Positions 25,659 through 35,047 of a stretch of DNA of 64,000 nt are shown piece by piece. Every line of letters starts with the position of its first letter. The first letter of the stretch is position 1. The DNA is from Clostridium estertheticum subsp. estertheticum (GTDB taxonomy: Bacteria; Bacillota; Clostridia; Clostridiales; Clostridiaceae): contig NZ_CP015756.1 in assembly GCF_001877035.1 (NCBI RefSeq), positions 2,037,001 to 2,101,000 on the forward strand. The letters are read 5' to 3'. The position numbers and the translations under genes were made by a program. The notes under the pieces were generated by a model. The model was not told the origin of the DNA. It was given only the letters and a program-made list of their open reading frames with translations, and made no database searches.

Positions 25659-28600
25659 ATGGATTTTAAAATACCAAGTTTAGAGTGGCTTTCTGATACA
25701 TCAGTTTTTGCTGTTAACAGAATTGAGGCTCACTCAGATCATAAATATTATTTGACAAAAGAAGAAGAATCAAGTGGAAAAATGGATTTGCGTCAAAGTT
25801 TGAATGGAAATTGGAAGTTTAGTTTTGCAGTAAATCCAAGCTCTAGAATTAAAGATTTTTATAAACCTGAATTTGATTGCCATTGTTTTAAGGATATAGA
25901 AGTTCCTGCACATATACAACTTCAAGGTTATGATAAACCTCAATATATAAATACCATGTACCCTTGGGATGGGCATAGCGAGTTATTACCACCTGAGGTA
26001 TCTAAAGAATATAATCCTGTGGGAAGTTACGTAAAGTATTTTGATATTGATGAAAATATTAAAGGAGGACCTGTATATATTTCTTTTCAAGGAGTGGAAA
26101 ACGCTTTTTATCTTTGGTTAAATGGTGAATTTATAGGGTATAGTGAGGACAGTTTTACCCCGGCAGAGTTTGATTTAACTAAGCTTATTAAAGATGGAGA
26201 AAACAAGCTGGCTGTAGAGGTATATAAGAGATCAACTGGAAGCTGGCTAGAAGATCAGGATTTTTGGCGTTTTTCGGGAATATTTAGGGATGTGTATTTA
26301 TATTCTGTTCCAGAAACTCATATTCAAGATTTATTTGTGAAAACGAACCTAGATAAGTCTTATAAAAATGCAGTATTAAATCTAGATTTAAAAATAAAGG
26401 GAGAAATTAATTCTACCATAGATTTAGAGCTTATGGATAAAGATGGAATAGTGGTAGTAAAAGATATAGGAACATCTTTAGCAAAGATCATATCATTAGA
26501 TTTAAATGTTAATGACGTAGAACTTTGGAGTGCTGAAAATCCATATCTTTATACCTTATTTGCTATAATTCGAGGACTTGATGGAGAAGTAGTTGAAGTA
26601 GTCAGCCAAAAGGTTGGATTTAGAAGTTTTGAAATGATAAATAAGATTATGACCATAAATGGCAAACGTATAGTGTTTAAGGGCATAAATCGTCATGAAT
26701 TTAACTGTAGAAAAGGTAGAGCTATTACTAAAGAAGATATGTTATGGGATATATTATTCTTAAAGCAAAATAATATAAATGCTGTGAGAACTTCTCATTA
26801 TCCTAATCAAACACATTGGTATGAGCTTTGTGATGAATATGGCATATATTTAATAGATGAAACTAATTTAGAAACTCATGGATCTTGGCAAAAGATGGGT
26901 AAAATAAAACCTGATTGGGTTATTCCTGGCAGTAAAAAACAGTGGTTAGATATTGTACTTGATAGAGCAACGTCCATGCTTGAAAGGGATAAGAATCATC
27001 CGTCCATTTTAATATGGTCTTGTGGAAATGAATCCTTTGGTGGAGAAAATATATATAAGATGTCAAAGTATTTTAGAGAAAAAGATCCTTCAAGATTAGT
27101 TCATTATGAAGGTATATTTTGGGATAGGAGCTTTAATAAAACTAGTGATATGGAAAGCAGAATGTATGCTAAGGTTTTTGAAATTGAAGAGTATTTAAAT
27201 AATGATCCAGAAAAACCATATATAAGCTGCGAGTACATGCATGCCATGGGAAATTCCTGTGGAGCACTGCATAAATATGTGGAGCTTGAAAGCAAATATC
27301 AGCTTTACCAAGGTGGGTTTATTTGGGATTATATCGATCAGTTCTTAATTAAAAAGGATAAGTTTAATCAGGAAGTTATGGCTTATGGAGGAGATTTTGA
27401 TGATAGACCAACGGATTACAACTTCTGTGGAGATGGCATAGTTTATGCAGATAGAAAACCATCTCCAAAGGTTAGCGAGGTAAAAAAACTTTATCAAAAT
27501 ATAAAATTGATTACTGACAAAGATGGAGTTTTAGTTAAAAATGAAAATTTATTTATAGATACTTCAGATTACATTTTAGAGTACTGCTTAGAGTTTAATG
27601 GAAAAGAAATTTACAAAGACTTTATAACAGTTATTGTTAAGCCTTGTGAAGAAAAATATGTAAGGTTTAAACTCCCTGAGGTGAAAATTTTTGGAGAATA
27701 TGCTTTGAATGTATCATTTAAGCTTAAAAATAGTAATATTTGGGCAGAGGCTTTGCATGTGGTAGCATTTGATCAGTATGTATTTAATGTAGAGGGAACT
27801 ATTGATGCTAAAAAATTAACTAAGATTCAAGTTGTCCATGGAGATGTAAATATTGGAGTTAAAAATGATGATTTTAGTGTCTTATTTTCAAAACAAGAAG
27901 GTGGAATGGTATCTCTTAGATATGATGGCATAGAAATGATAACTAGGGCGCCAATGCCTATTTATTGGAGAGCTATGACGGATAATGATAAGGGAACTAA
28001 TCATGGATTTAGGTGTGGACAATGGCTTCAAGCAAGTATGTTCCAAAGTTGCATTGATGTAAAGGTAATTGAAGATGATTATAGCATTACTGTAGAATAT
28101 ACATATGCACTTCTAGCAGGAATACAGGCTGAAGTTAAGATAGCCTATACTGTATATTCTAATGGTGAAATTAAAGTAAGTTGCGATTATAAAGGTGTTA
28201 AAGGAATGCCTGAGCTCCCTATATTTGGAATGGCATTTAAATTATCCTCGGATTATGATAATTTCAAGTGGTATGGCAAGGGACCAGAAGAAAATTATGT
28301 GGATAGACTTCATGGAGCAACACTTGGAATTTTCGAAAAATTAGTGGAAGAAAATATTTCTGGGTATATTGTACCTCAGGAAAGTGGAAACCATACTGGG
28401 GTTAGATGGGCTAAGATAAAAGATAAAAATGGATTTGGTATTGAGTTTGAAGGGAGCAAGGTACCATTTGAATTAGGAGTATCTCCATATACAGCATTCG
28501 AGCTTCAAAATGCATATCATCACAATGAACTACCAAAAGTTAACTATACAGTAGTTACAATTGCAGCAAAGCAAATGGGAGTTGGTGGTGATGATAGCTG

Positions 28601-28685
28601 GGGAGCACCAGTTCACAAAGAATATCTTATAGATTCCTCAAAGGATATTCACTTTGAATTTACAATGAGAAAATGTTTAGAATAG
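25659..28685 (+). CDS. lacZ: Beta-galactosidase, glycoside hydrolase family 2
   Basis: 1008 aa from ATG 25659 (GGGAGATG site), the LacZ length. Sugar-binding and jelly-roll domains come first, then the TIM barrel with acid/base E458 in WSCGNES and nucleophile E525 in SCEYMHAMGNS, and a C-terminal beta-galactosidase small-chain domain. It hydrolyses lactose and related beta-galactosides in the cytosol; no signal peptide is seen. There is no permease or regulator next to it, so substrate uptake must be encoded elsewhere. Confidence 0.95.
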   Translation: MDFKIPSLEWLSDTSVFAVNRIEAHSDHKYYLTKEEESSGKMDLRQSLNGNWKFSFAVNPSSRIKDFYKPEFDCHCFKDIEVPAHIQLQGYDKPQYINTMYPWDGHSELLPPEVSKEYNPVGSYVKYFDIDENIKGGPVYISFQGVENAFYLWLNGEFIGYSEDSFTPAEFDLTKLIKDGENKLAVEVYKRSTGSWLEDQDFWRFSGIFRDVYLYSVPETHIQDLFVKTNLDKSYKNAVLNLDLKIKGEINSTIDLELMDKDGIVVVKDIGTSLAKIISLDLNVNDVELWSAENPYLYTLFAIIRGLDGEVVEVVSQKVGFRSFEMINKIMTINGKRIVFKGINRHEFNCRKGRAITKEDMLWDILFLKQNNINAVRTSHYPNQTHWYELCDEYGIYLIDETNLETHGSWQKMGKIKPDWVIPGSKKQWLDIVLDRATSMLERDKNHPSILIWSCGNESFGGENIYKMSKYFREKDPSRLVHYEGIFWDRSFNKTSDMESRMYAKVFEIEEYLNNDPEKPYISCEYMHAMGNSCGALHKYVELESKYQLYQGGFIWDYIDQFLIKKDKFNQEVMAYGGDFDDRPTDYNFCGDGIVYADRKPSPKVSEVKKLYQNIKLITDKDGVLVKNENLFIDTSDYILEYCLEFNGKEIYKDFITVIVKPCEEKYVRFKLPEVKIFGEYALNVSFKLKNSNIWAEALHVVAFDQYVFNVEGTIDAKKLTKIQVVHGDVNIGVKNDDFSVLFSKQEGGMVSLRYDGIEMITRAPMPIYWRAMTDNDKGTNHGFRCGQWLQASMFQSCIDVKVIEDDYSITVEYTYALLAGIQAEVKIAYTVYSNGEIKVSCDYKGVKGMPELPIFGMAFKLSSDYDNFKWYGKGPEENYVDRLHGATLGIFEKLVEENISGYIVPQESGNHTGVRWAKIKDKNGFGIEFEGSKVPFELGVSPYTAFELQNAYHHNELPKVNYTVVTIAAKQMGVGGDDSWGAPVHKEYLIDSSKDIHFEFTMRKCLE

Positions 28686-28716
28686 TGAATGTGAATAATA
28701 AAATTTAATTGATTCA

Positions 28717-28778
28717 TAAAACCTCCTATACTGTTAGGCTTTGACACTTAACATTATATAGGAGGCTTTTAATTTTTT
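28717..28778 (+). terminator. Terminator of lacZ
   Basis: AAAACCTCCTATA and TATAGGAGGCTTTT form the outer stem and TGTTA/TAACA an inner stem. T-rich sequence follows. Confidence 0.8.
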
Positions 28779-28930
28779 ATAGTATAACAATAAAATTTTT
28801 CCGAATATAATAATTTGACTATAATTGTAAAAAAATTCCCATATTATAAAAAGTTCTTGTATTTAATTTACAAAATTATGTAGTATAATAAAGAACATAA
28901 ACATATAAAACATTTTAAGGGGTGGGAATG

Positions 28931-29716
28931 ATGGAAAGCTCAGAAAGCATAATATCAATAAAGAATTTACAAATGAGTTACGGTAACAAGTTAGTGCTTA
29001 ATGGTATAAATTTGGAGATTCCTCGCGGCCAGATTATAGGATATATAGGGACTAATGGTGCTGGTAAAAGCACCACTATAAAAATAATGTTAGGTATATT
29101 AGAAGGATACTCTGGAACGGTTGAAATACTCGGACAAGATATTAGTAATGGAAGTATAGAATATAAAAAGAAAATAGGTTATGTACCAGAGCTTGCTGAT
29201 ATATATGAAAATTTAACTGCTTATGAGTATATAAGCTTTTTAGGCGGAATATATGGTCTAGAAGAGAAAAAACTTATAGAGAGATCAGAAAAGCTAATGG
29301 GACTATTTGCAATGGACAATGTTATAAATTCTAGAATATCCTCATATTCAAAAGGTATGAAGCAAAAACTACTTATAATATGTAGTTTAATTCATAACCC
29401 TGATATATTATTTTTTGATGAACCGTTAAGTGGACTGGATGCTAATAGTGTTATGGTGTTTAAAGAGGTTATGAAAACTCTTGCAAAGGGAGGGAAAACA
29501 ATATTTTATTCATCGCATATAATGGATGTTGTAGAAAAGGTAAGTGATAGAATAATACTATTAAATGCTGGACTAATAGTTGCTGATGGTAGTTTTGAGG
29601 AACTAAATAATAATCAAATGGAGGGTTCACTTGAGGAGATATTTAATCAGTTAACAGGGTTTAATGAGCATACAGCGATTGCTGAAGAATTTGTTTCTTT
29701 GGTTGAAGAGGTGTAG
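28931..29716 (+). CDS. ABC transporter ATP-binding protein
   Basis: About 261 aa; ATG codons at 28928 and 28931 and a GTG at 28922 all lie near the AAGGGGTGGG site, so the exact start is uncertain by three codons. It has Walker A GTNGAGKST, signature SYSKGMKQK, Walker B ILFFDEPLSGLD and H-loop SSHIMD. LGVPELADIYENLTAYEY-type spacing is that of exporter ATPases such as EcsA. It pairs with the membrane gene 2 bp downstream. Confidence 0.88.
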   Translation: MESSESIISIKNLQMSYGNKLVLNGINLEIPRGQIIGYIGTNGAGKSTTIKIMLGILEGYSGTVEILGQDISNGSIEYKKKIGYVPELADIYENLTAYEYISFLGGIYGLEEKKLIERSEKLMGLFAMDNVINSRISSYSKGMKQKLLIICSLIHNPDILFFDEPLSGLDANSVMVFKEVMKTLAKGGKTIFYSSHIMDVVEKVSDRIILLNAGLIVADGSFEELNNNQMEGSLEEIFNQLTGFNEHTAIAEEFVSLVEEV

Positions 29717-29718
29717 GT

Positions 29719-31380
29719 ATGAAAAATTTCACGGTTCTTAAGATATTAGATAAATTTCAATTTATATATGTAAAATTAGGAGTTAACTATGAAGTTATGA
29801 GAATGATTCTAAAGGTGAAATTAACAATGGATGGCAGGCGGGTAAGCAATGTCATGGGGAAAAATAAAAAGAGTGACGAGAGCCTTGGTAAAAATAATTA
29901 TTTGAGTTTGCTTATGTTTAATACTTTTATAAGTGTTTTTATTGGTCTAATAATGAATAGTGATATGCCTGCTATGAAAGCTACAAATATTGTAATAGGT
30001 ATAAATTTATTTATGATGATTTCACTTATGATATCTGACTTTTCAGCAGTTTTATTAGATGTAACCGAGAAAAGTATATTATTACCGAAACCTATTGATA
30101 ATAAAACCTTTAATGCAGCAAAAACCACTCATATATGTATATATTTAGCGGGCCTTTCACTGTCATTAAATTTAATACCCCTTGTTATTGGTACAATAAA
30201 ATATGGAGCTTTATTTTTCGTAATATTTTTTATAGAAAATATTCTTTCGGTTTTAATAGTTATAACTTTAACATCTTTATTATATACCATAGTTTTAAAG
30301 TTTTTTGATGGAGAAAAGCTAAAGGATATAATAAACTATTTCCAAATATTACTAGCTTTTGTATTTGCATTTGGATATCAATTAGTTTCTAGAGTTTTTA
30401 ATGTTTCTAATATGAATAGTGAATATATACCTAAGCTCTGGCATGTGATATTACCATCCATGTGGTTTGCAGCGCCATTTGGAATATTGATAGATGGTAA
30501 TAAGCAACCTATATTAATGTACTTACTAGTACTTGCTGTAGTGGGGCCAATTGTTTTAATTGTGCTTTATTTTAAAAAGGTAATACCATATTTTGAAAAG
30601 AACCTTCAAAAATTAAATGCTAAAGGAGGAACTGTAAGCAGAAGGAGTGAAAATAGAAAAGAATTTATAGCAGGACTTGTATGCAAGGATAATATTGAAA
30701 AGAGTATGTTTAAATTCACTCAAAATATGATAGCTACAGAACGAAGCCTTAAGCTGAAGGTATATCCAACCCTTGCGATGGCAGTGTTTATGCCAGTTCT
30801 ATTTGTATTTATGGATAGAAATGATAAATCACTTCTGGATAATATTCAAAATGGTTTTGGTGGAAAGATTCATTTATTAATATATATAAGTATATTCTTA
30901 TTATGTTTTTGTACAGCATTTATAAATAATAGTGATAGTTTTAAGGGAGCTTTTATATACAAGGTATTACCAATAGAAAATCCTGGGGTAATATTAAAAG
31001 GAGCAGTAAAAGGAACTATATTTAAACTTATAATACCACTCTATTTATTGGATTCTATAGTTTTCTTAATACTTAAAGGCCCATCGATAATTATAGACTT
31101 AGTTGTAATGTTTTTAGTTCTTTTAATATTATCATTAGTGTATTTTAAATTATCAAATAAGGCAATGCCGTTTAGCGTAAAATTTGCAACAACAGATAGT
31201 GGAAAACTTATAATGCCATCGATAGTAACTAGCTTGATACTTGGCATATTTGCTGGAATTCATATAGCTATTAGAAATAATATAATATTTATATGTGTTT
31301 ATGGGATAGTGCTTTTAATAGCTAATGTAATTCTCTGGAAAACTAGTTTTAATGTAAATTGGAAGGATATAGAAATGTAA
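29719..31380 (+). CDS. ABC exporter permease
   Basis: 553 aa with about 10-12 membrane helices in two groups (about 70-290 and 370-550), separated by a cytoplasmic loop with GLVCKDNIEKSMFKFTQ. The GAAGAGGTG site lies in the 3' end of the ATPase gene, so the two are translated together. It is probably an exporter or membrane-maintenance transporter; the substrate is unknown. The large size and MDGRRVSN segment after the N-terminus resemble clostridial two-component ABC exporters of the EcsB/YthQ kind, without a firm match. Confidence 0.75.
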   Translation: MKNFTVLKILDKFQFIYVKLGVNYEVMRMILKVKLTMDGRRVSNVMGKNKKSDESLGKNNYLSLLMFNTFISVFIGLIMNSDMPAMKATNIVIGINLFMMISLMISDFSAVLLDVTEKSILLPKPIDNKTFNAAKTTHICIYLAGLSLSLNLIPLVIGTIKYGALFFVIFFIENILSVLIVITLTSLLYTIVLKFFDGEKLKDIINYFQILLAFVFAFGYQLVSRVFNVSNMNSEYIPKLWHVILPSMWFAAPFGILIDGNKQPILMYLLVLAVVGPIVLIVLYFKKVIPYFEKNLQKLNAKGGTVSRRSENRKEFIAGLVCKDNIEKSMFKFTQNMIATERSLKLKVYPTLAMAVFMPVLFVFMDRNDKSLLDNIQNGFGGKIHLLIYISIFLLCFCTAFINNSDSFKGAFIYKVLPIENPGVILKGAVKGTIFKLIIPLYLLDSIVFLILKGPSIIIDLVVMFLVLLILSLVYFKLSNKAMPFSVKFATTDSGKLIMPSIVTSLILGIFAGIHIAIRNNIIFICVYGIVLLIANVILWKTSFNVNWKDIEM

Positions 31381-31501
31381 TATCGTAAGAGGTGACTAAT
31401 AAAAATAAAATATATTTATATGAGGTTGAATGTGGAAAAGAATATCCGCATACATATAATATAATATATGATTTAATAATATGAAGGAAGCAGGGTGAAT
31501 T

Positions 31502-32140
31502 ATGAGCGCAAATAAAAGCTGGGATATATTTTTTGATGATGAGGTTAAGGAATTAACAAAAATGAATCTACCAGACCCAGAAACCTTAGATTATTATGAG
31601 CGGACTAGAAATAGAGAAATTTTTTGGAACTTTGATATTGATGATAGTTTGGTTGATTTTTCATTAATGATTATAAAGTGGAATAAACAAGATAAAGGTA
31701 AATCTCCTGAGGAGAGAACTCCAATTAAGATCTTTATAAATTCTAATGGGGGTGAATTACCTGCGGTGCTCAATTTTATAAATGTTATACAACTTTCTAA
31801 AACGCCAGTGTATACAATAGGACTCGGAAAAACTTACAGTTCGGGTGGATTAATGTTACTTGCTGGTTCAAAAGGCCACAGATATGTGTTTCAGGATACA
31901 ACAGCACTAATTCATTCTGGTAGTACAGGGGCTATGGGTAATACGGATAAAGTTTTAGATAATTTCGAATTTACTCAAAGACAAGAAAAAAGAGTTAAAG
32001 ATTTTATTGTCGCAAACACAAATATTACAGATAAGCTCTATACAAAAAATTATAGAAAGGATTGGTGGTTAATGTCTGATGAAATTATTACACTCGGACT
32101 TGCGGATAAAATTGTAGCTGATTTGGAAGAGATATTTTAG
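31502..32140 (+). CDS. ClpP-like serine protease paralogue
   Basis: 212 aa. INSNGGELPAVLNFINVI matches the ClpP oxyanion region; catalytic residues appear as S114 (TYSSGGLML), H138 (ALIHSGS) and D187 (RKDWWLMSDE). The surrounding motifs differ from housekeeping ClpP: the usual AASMGA is replaced by YSSGGL, and a 50-aa N-terminal extension precedes the core. It likely forms a self-compartmentalised peptidase, perhaps with altered partner use. No Clp ATPase gene is adjacent. Confidence 0.82.
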   Translation: MSANKSWDIFFDDEVKELTKMNLPDPETLDYYERTRNREIFWNFDIDDSLVDFSLMIIKWNKQDKGKSPEERTPIKIFINSNGGELPAVLNFINVIQLSKTPVYTIGLGKTYSSGGLMLLAGSKGHRYVFQDTTALIHSGSTGAMGNTDKVLDNFEFTQRQEKRVKDFIVANTNITDKLYTKNYRKDWWLMSDEIITLGLADKIVADLEEIF

Positions 32141-32159
32141 CTCTATTATATTAAAAATA

Positions 32160-32202
32160 TATAACTAGGTGATGCTCAACTATGGGGTATCGCATAGTTA
32201 TA
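32160..32202 (+). repeat. Hairpin upstream of the VOC gene
   Basis: TATAACTA (32160-32167) and TAGTTATA (32195-32202) are perfect complements 27 bp apart. There is no T-run, so it is more likely a leader structure than a terminator. Confidence 0.35.
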
Positions 32203-32268
32203 AGTATAATAGGACAAGCTATTATTAAATGTACAACCATAAGTATTAGAAAAACAGGAGGTTTAATA

Positions 32269-32655
32269 ATGAAGTTAAATAAAATTCATCATATAGCAAT
32301 TATTTGTTCGAATTATGAAAGGTCTAAAAAATTCTATGTTAATATTTTAGGATTAGATATAATTAAAGAGGTATACAGAAAGGATAGAGAGTCATATAAA
32401 CTTGACTTAGGTGTTTCTGGAAATTATCAAATAGAATTATTCTCTTTTAAGCAATCACCTAAAAGGCCTAGTTACCCTGAAGCAAGAGGATTAAGGCATC
32501 TTGCTTTTGAGGTGGACAATATAGATGAGGGTATAAAAGAACTAAATGATAAAAATGTTCTTACTGAAGATATTAGAATTGATGAAATTACGGGAAAAAG
32601 ATTTACTTTTTTTAGTGATCCAGATGATTTACCTATAGAATTATATGAAAAATAG
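32269..32655 (+). CDS. VOC/glyoxalase-fold protein
   Basis: 128 aa from ATG 32269, which has an ideal AGGAGG site; the frame is open further upstream but without a ribosome site. KIHHIAIICSNYERSKKFYV at the N-terminus, LRHLAFEVDNIDEG in the middle and FFSDPDDLPIELYE at the end give the paired beta-alpha-beta modules with metal ligands H, H/E and E. Homologues such as GloA detoxify methylglyoxal, but the sequence is closer to the YwkD-like group of uncertain substrate. Monocistronic. Confidence 0.85.
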   Translation: MKLNKIHHIAIICSNYERSKKFYVNILGLDIIKEVYRKDRESYKLDLGVSGNYQIELFSFKQSPKRPSYPEARGLRHLAFEVDNIDEGIKELNDKNVLTEDIRIDEITGKRFTFFSDPDDLPIELYEK

Positions 32656-32695
32656 AAATAAAATATTAAAATAACTCTTTAGACTAGAATTACAA

Positions 32696-32736
32696 AAAAA
32701 AGATCCCTAAAAATAAAAATTTAGGGATCTTTTTAT
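32696..32736 (+). terminator. Terminator of the VOC gene
   Basis: AAAAAGATCCCTAAA (32696-32710) and its complement (32720-32734) form a perfect stem ending in a T-run. Confidence 0.92.
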
Positions 32737-32839
32737 TAAATGATTAATAATAAGTTATGAAACATATTAATTCTATCTATTAAATAAGGGCATTTTAATT
32801 GGTAATGTGACAATATATATCTAATTTAGTAAAAGTTTA

Positions 32840-32848
32840 TGATATAAT
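32840..32848 (+). promoter_or_regulatory. Extended -10 promoter of the two-component cassette
   Basis: TGATATAAT is an extended -10 element with perfect TATAAT (32843-32848). No good -35 is visible. Transcription would start near 32855 and give a leader of about 90 nt that contains the 14-aa micro-ORF and repeat copy 1. Confidence 0.55.
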
Positions 32849-32884
32849 AGGATTGTTATAAAATAAGACTATGGTGAGTATTAA

Positions 32885-32929
32885 GTGTTAAATTTCAACT
32901 TGTCACTTGCCACATGGGTGGCACCATGA
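32885..32929 (+). CDS. 14-aa upstream micro-ORF overlapping the flanking repeat
   Basis: GTG at 32885-32887, with GGTGAG (32873-32878) six bases upstream, reads MLNFNLSLATWVAP and stops at TGA 32927-32929, 15 bp before the response-regulator ATG. Most of it is encoded by repeat copy 1. It has no cysteine and is too short for an AgrD precursor. It could be a regulatory leader peptide or a chance frame in the repeat; the ribosome-site spacing is the main argument for translation. Confidence 0.35.
   Translation: MLNFNLSLATWVAP
32892..32924 (+). repeat. 33-bp flanking repeat, copy 1
   Basis: Matches 35015-35047 at 29 of 33 positions, in the same orientation. It contains TGCCAC-ATGG-GTGGCA (32908-32923), a perfect 6-bp hairpin, 20 bp before the response-regulator start. 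Confidence 0.85.
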
Positions 32930-32944
32930 TTAAAGGGGATACCA

Positions 32945-33670
32945 ATGAATGTATTAATAGTAGAGGATGATATGCTGCAGAGAAAAAGTTTGAAAAAGAT
33001 GATACAGCAAATAGATAAAGGTATAAATATATATGAATCTGCTGATAAAGATGAGGCTTTAGAAATTACAAACATCTATAGTATAGATGTTTTTTATGTG
33101 GATATATGTTTAAATAGTTCATCTGGAGTAGATTTCGCTATAGAAGTTAGGAAGATACCAAAATATGAGTTTAGTTTTATTATTTTCTTAACAACTCATG
33201 TTGAATATTTAACTAAGGCATTTAAAGAAGTACATTGTTATGATTACATTCTAAAACCATATGATATGGAAGATGTAGTGAACATGACAAAACACTTTAA
33301 ATCTCATATTGAAAAAACAAATAATAAGTCCGAAGCAAAAAGATATGTAATAATTGAAGTCAAAAGTGGTGTAAATGTTAAAATATATGTTGATGAAACA
33401 ATTTTTATAGAGGTATATCTTCGTAAATGTATGATACATACAGTAAATGGTGTTTTTAAAGTTAATAACTTACCGCTTAGTAAAATTCTTAAGATTATAA
33501 ATTGTAAAAATATAGTTCAGTGTCATAAATCTTTTGCGGTGAACGTTAACTATATAAAAAAAATAGAGAATGTAGATAGTAAATTGAGTGAAATTTATTT
33601 CGAGAATTATGATGAAAATGCTCCTTTAGGTTATAAATTCAAAAATGCAATAATGGAACAATTTCAGTAA
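32945..33670 (+). CDS. LytTR-family response regulator (AgrA/VirR-like)
   Basis: 241 aa. The receiver domain (1-120) has the acidic pocket VEDD and phospho-acceptor D53 in YVDICLN; the conserved lysine lies in YILKPYDM. The LytTR DNA-binding domain spans about 140-238 (FIEVYLRKCMIHTVNGVF, VQCHKSFAVNVNYIKKIE). Such regulators bind direct repeats upstream of virulence, bacteriocin or quorum genes. The sensor kinase follows 34 bp downstream. No agrB or agrD gene is present, so the stimulus is unknown. AAAGGGGA precedes the ATG. Confidence 0.9.
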   Translation: MNVLIVEDDMLQRKSLKKMIQQIDKGINIYESADKDEALEITNIYSIDVFYVDICLNSSSGVDFAIEVRKIPKYEFSFIIFLTTHVEYLTKAFKEVHCYDYILKPYDMEDVVNMTKHFKSHIEKTNNKSEAKRYVIIEVKSGVNVKIYVDETIFIEVYLRKCMIHTVNGVFKVNNLPLSKILKIINCKNIVQCHKSFAVNVNYIKKIENVDSKLSEIYFENYDENAPLGYKFKNAIMEQFQ

Positions 33671-33704
33671 TTAAATTGAATTTGTTATAAAAGGGGAGTG
33701 TGTG

Positions 33705-35015
33705 ATGATAATAGTGCTACAATATGCCTTAGTTAGTTTTATTGAATTGTTTATCTTTATGTTATTATGGTCAAAATTTTGTCTTAAGGATGAAAATAAT
33801 TGGTTGAAAAATATATTTGTAATACTAATAGAAATAATTATACTAATCATAATAAACAAAACAAATGTTTATGTGGATTTTCTTATTCGATGCACGAGTA
33901 TGATTATTTTTATTAAAATTATTTATAAGAGATCTTTTATAAGGACAATAGTGGAATTTATAGTATTATCGTGTGTAAATATGATTTTGCAAATAATTCT
34001 AATTAGTTGTGCACATTTAGTTGGATTTTCGTATTCTGGTAAATATGCAATGAGAATTGTTTTTCTTTTTATAGAATTAATTTGTACCATTATTATAACA
34101 AGATGCAACTTTAGTAAAATAGCAAAGAAAGTTATCAAATTGGACTCTAAGATACTATATTATTTTGTAATTAATTTAGGGTTATATATTATATTGTCTA
34201 AATTCATATGGGAATATAATAAAAACATAATATTAGATAATCTCTTAGTATATATATTTATTATAATATCAATGATATCGTTAAATATATTTCTATATTA
34301 TTATATTATTAAAATAAGCGAGGATAAAAAGGTTTTGGAAGTTCAAAACATGTACAAGCCTATATTACTTGATATAGTAGAAGAGACAAGGCGGAGACAA
34401 CATGATTTTAAAAATTATTTAAACACTATAAATGCAATAGTAGAAGTAAGTAGTGAAAAAGAGGTTAAAAATGAATTAAGAAAGTATATTATGTCACTTA
34501 AATATTCAAATGATATTATAGAAAACATCATATATATAGAAAATATTATAATTAAGGCTATAATATACAACAAACTCTGTGAGGCAGATAGATTAAATGT
34601 AAAATTCTTATTTAATGTGGCTAATAATTCATTGGATAATAGTTTAAATGATTATGAAATTTCAGATATACTAAATAATTTGCTTGATAATGCTTTTCAA
34701 GCTGTTAAAAATGCTACGAAGGATAAGATTGTTATATTAAATATATGTGAAGAAGGAAATGATAATATTGTGGAGGTTAAGAATAGTGGAAGAACAATAA
34801 AACCAGACAATATAGAAAATATATTTAAAAGAGGATTTTCAACTAAAAAAGGTGATAATAGAGGATATGGTCTTTTCAATATTAAAGAAATAGCTAAAAA
34901 AAGGGGTAGTGATATTCAATTATCATTTGAAGATGGTTATACTGTTTTTAAAATGTCATTTAATCAAATATCTAAAAGGAATAAAAACTCGAAGAGAAGT
35001 AAAATAAGCCTTTGA
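33705..35015 (+). CDS. GHKL-type sensor histidine kinase (AgrC/VirS-like)
   Basis: 436 aa from ATG 33705 (AAGGGGAG site). Six to seven hydrophobic helices fill the first ~215 residues, with almost no extracellular loop, as in peptide-sensing AgrC proteins. The H-box is RRRQHDFKNYLN with the phospho-accepting histidine, and the ATPase domain has DILNNLLDNAFQAV (N box) and GYGLFNI (G box). It should phosphorylate the LytTR regulator encoded just upstream. The stop codon shares its last base with repeat copy 2. Confidence 0.9.
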   Translation: MIIVLQYALVSFIELFIFMLLWSKFCLKDENNWLKNIFVILIEIIILIIINKTNVYVDFLIRCTSMIIFIKIIYKRSFIRTIVEFIVLSCVNMILQIILISCAHLVGFSYSGKYAMRIVFLFIELICTIIITRCNFSKIAKKVIKLDSKILYYFVINLGLYIILSKFIWEYNKNIILDNLLVYIFIIISMISLNIFLYYYIIKISEDKKVLEVQNMYKPILLDIVEETRRRQHDFKNYLNTINAIVEVSSEKEVKNELRKYIMSLKYSNDIIENIIYIENIIIKAIIYNKLCEADRLNVKFLFNVANNSLDNSLNDYEISDILNNLLDNAFQAVKNATKDKIVILNICEEGNDNIVEVKNSGRTIKPDNIENIFKRGFSTKKGDNRGYGLFNIKEIAKKRGSDIQLSFEDGYTVFKMSFNQISKRNKNSKRSKISL

Positions 35016-35047
35016 TTTCAAGTTGCCACTTGCCATGTGGGTGGCAC
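35015..35047 (+). repeat. 33-bp flanking repeat, copy 2
   Basis: Direct copy of 32892-32924 with four substitutions. It begins at the final base of the kinase stop codon and contributes the stem of the following terminator. Confidence 0.85.

Noticed and set aside
32885-32929. AgrD autoinducer precursor
   Set aside because: The peptide is 14 aa, has no cysteine for the thiolactone and no C-terminal recognition tail, and no agrB gene is present.
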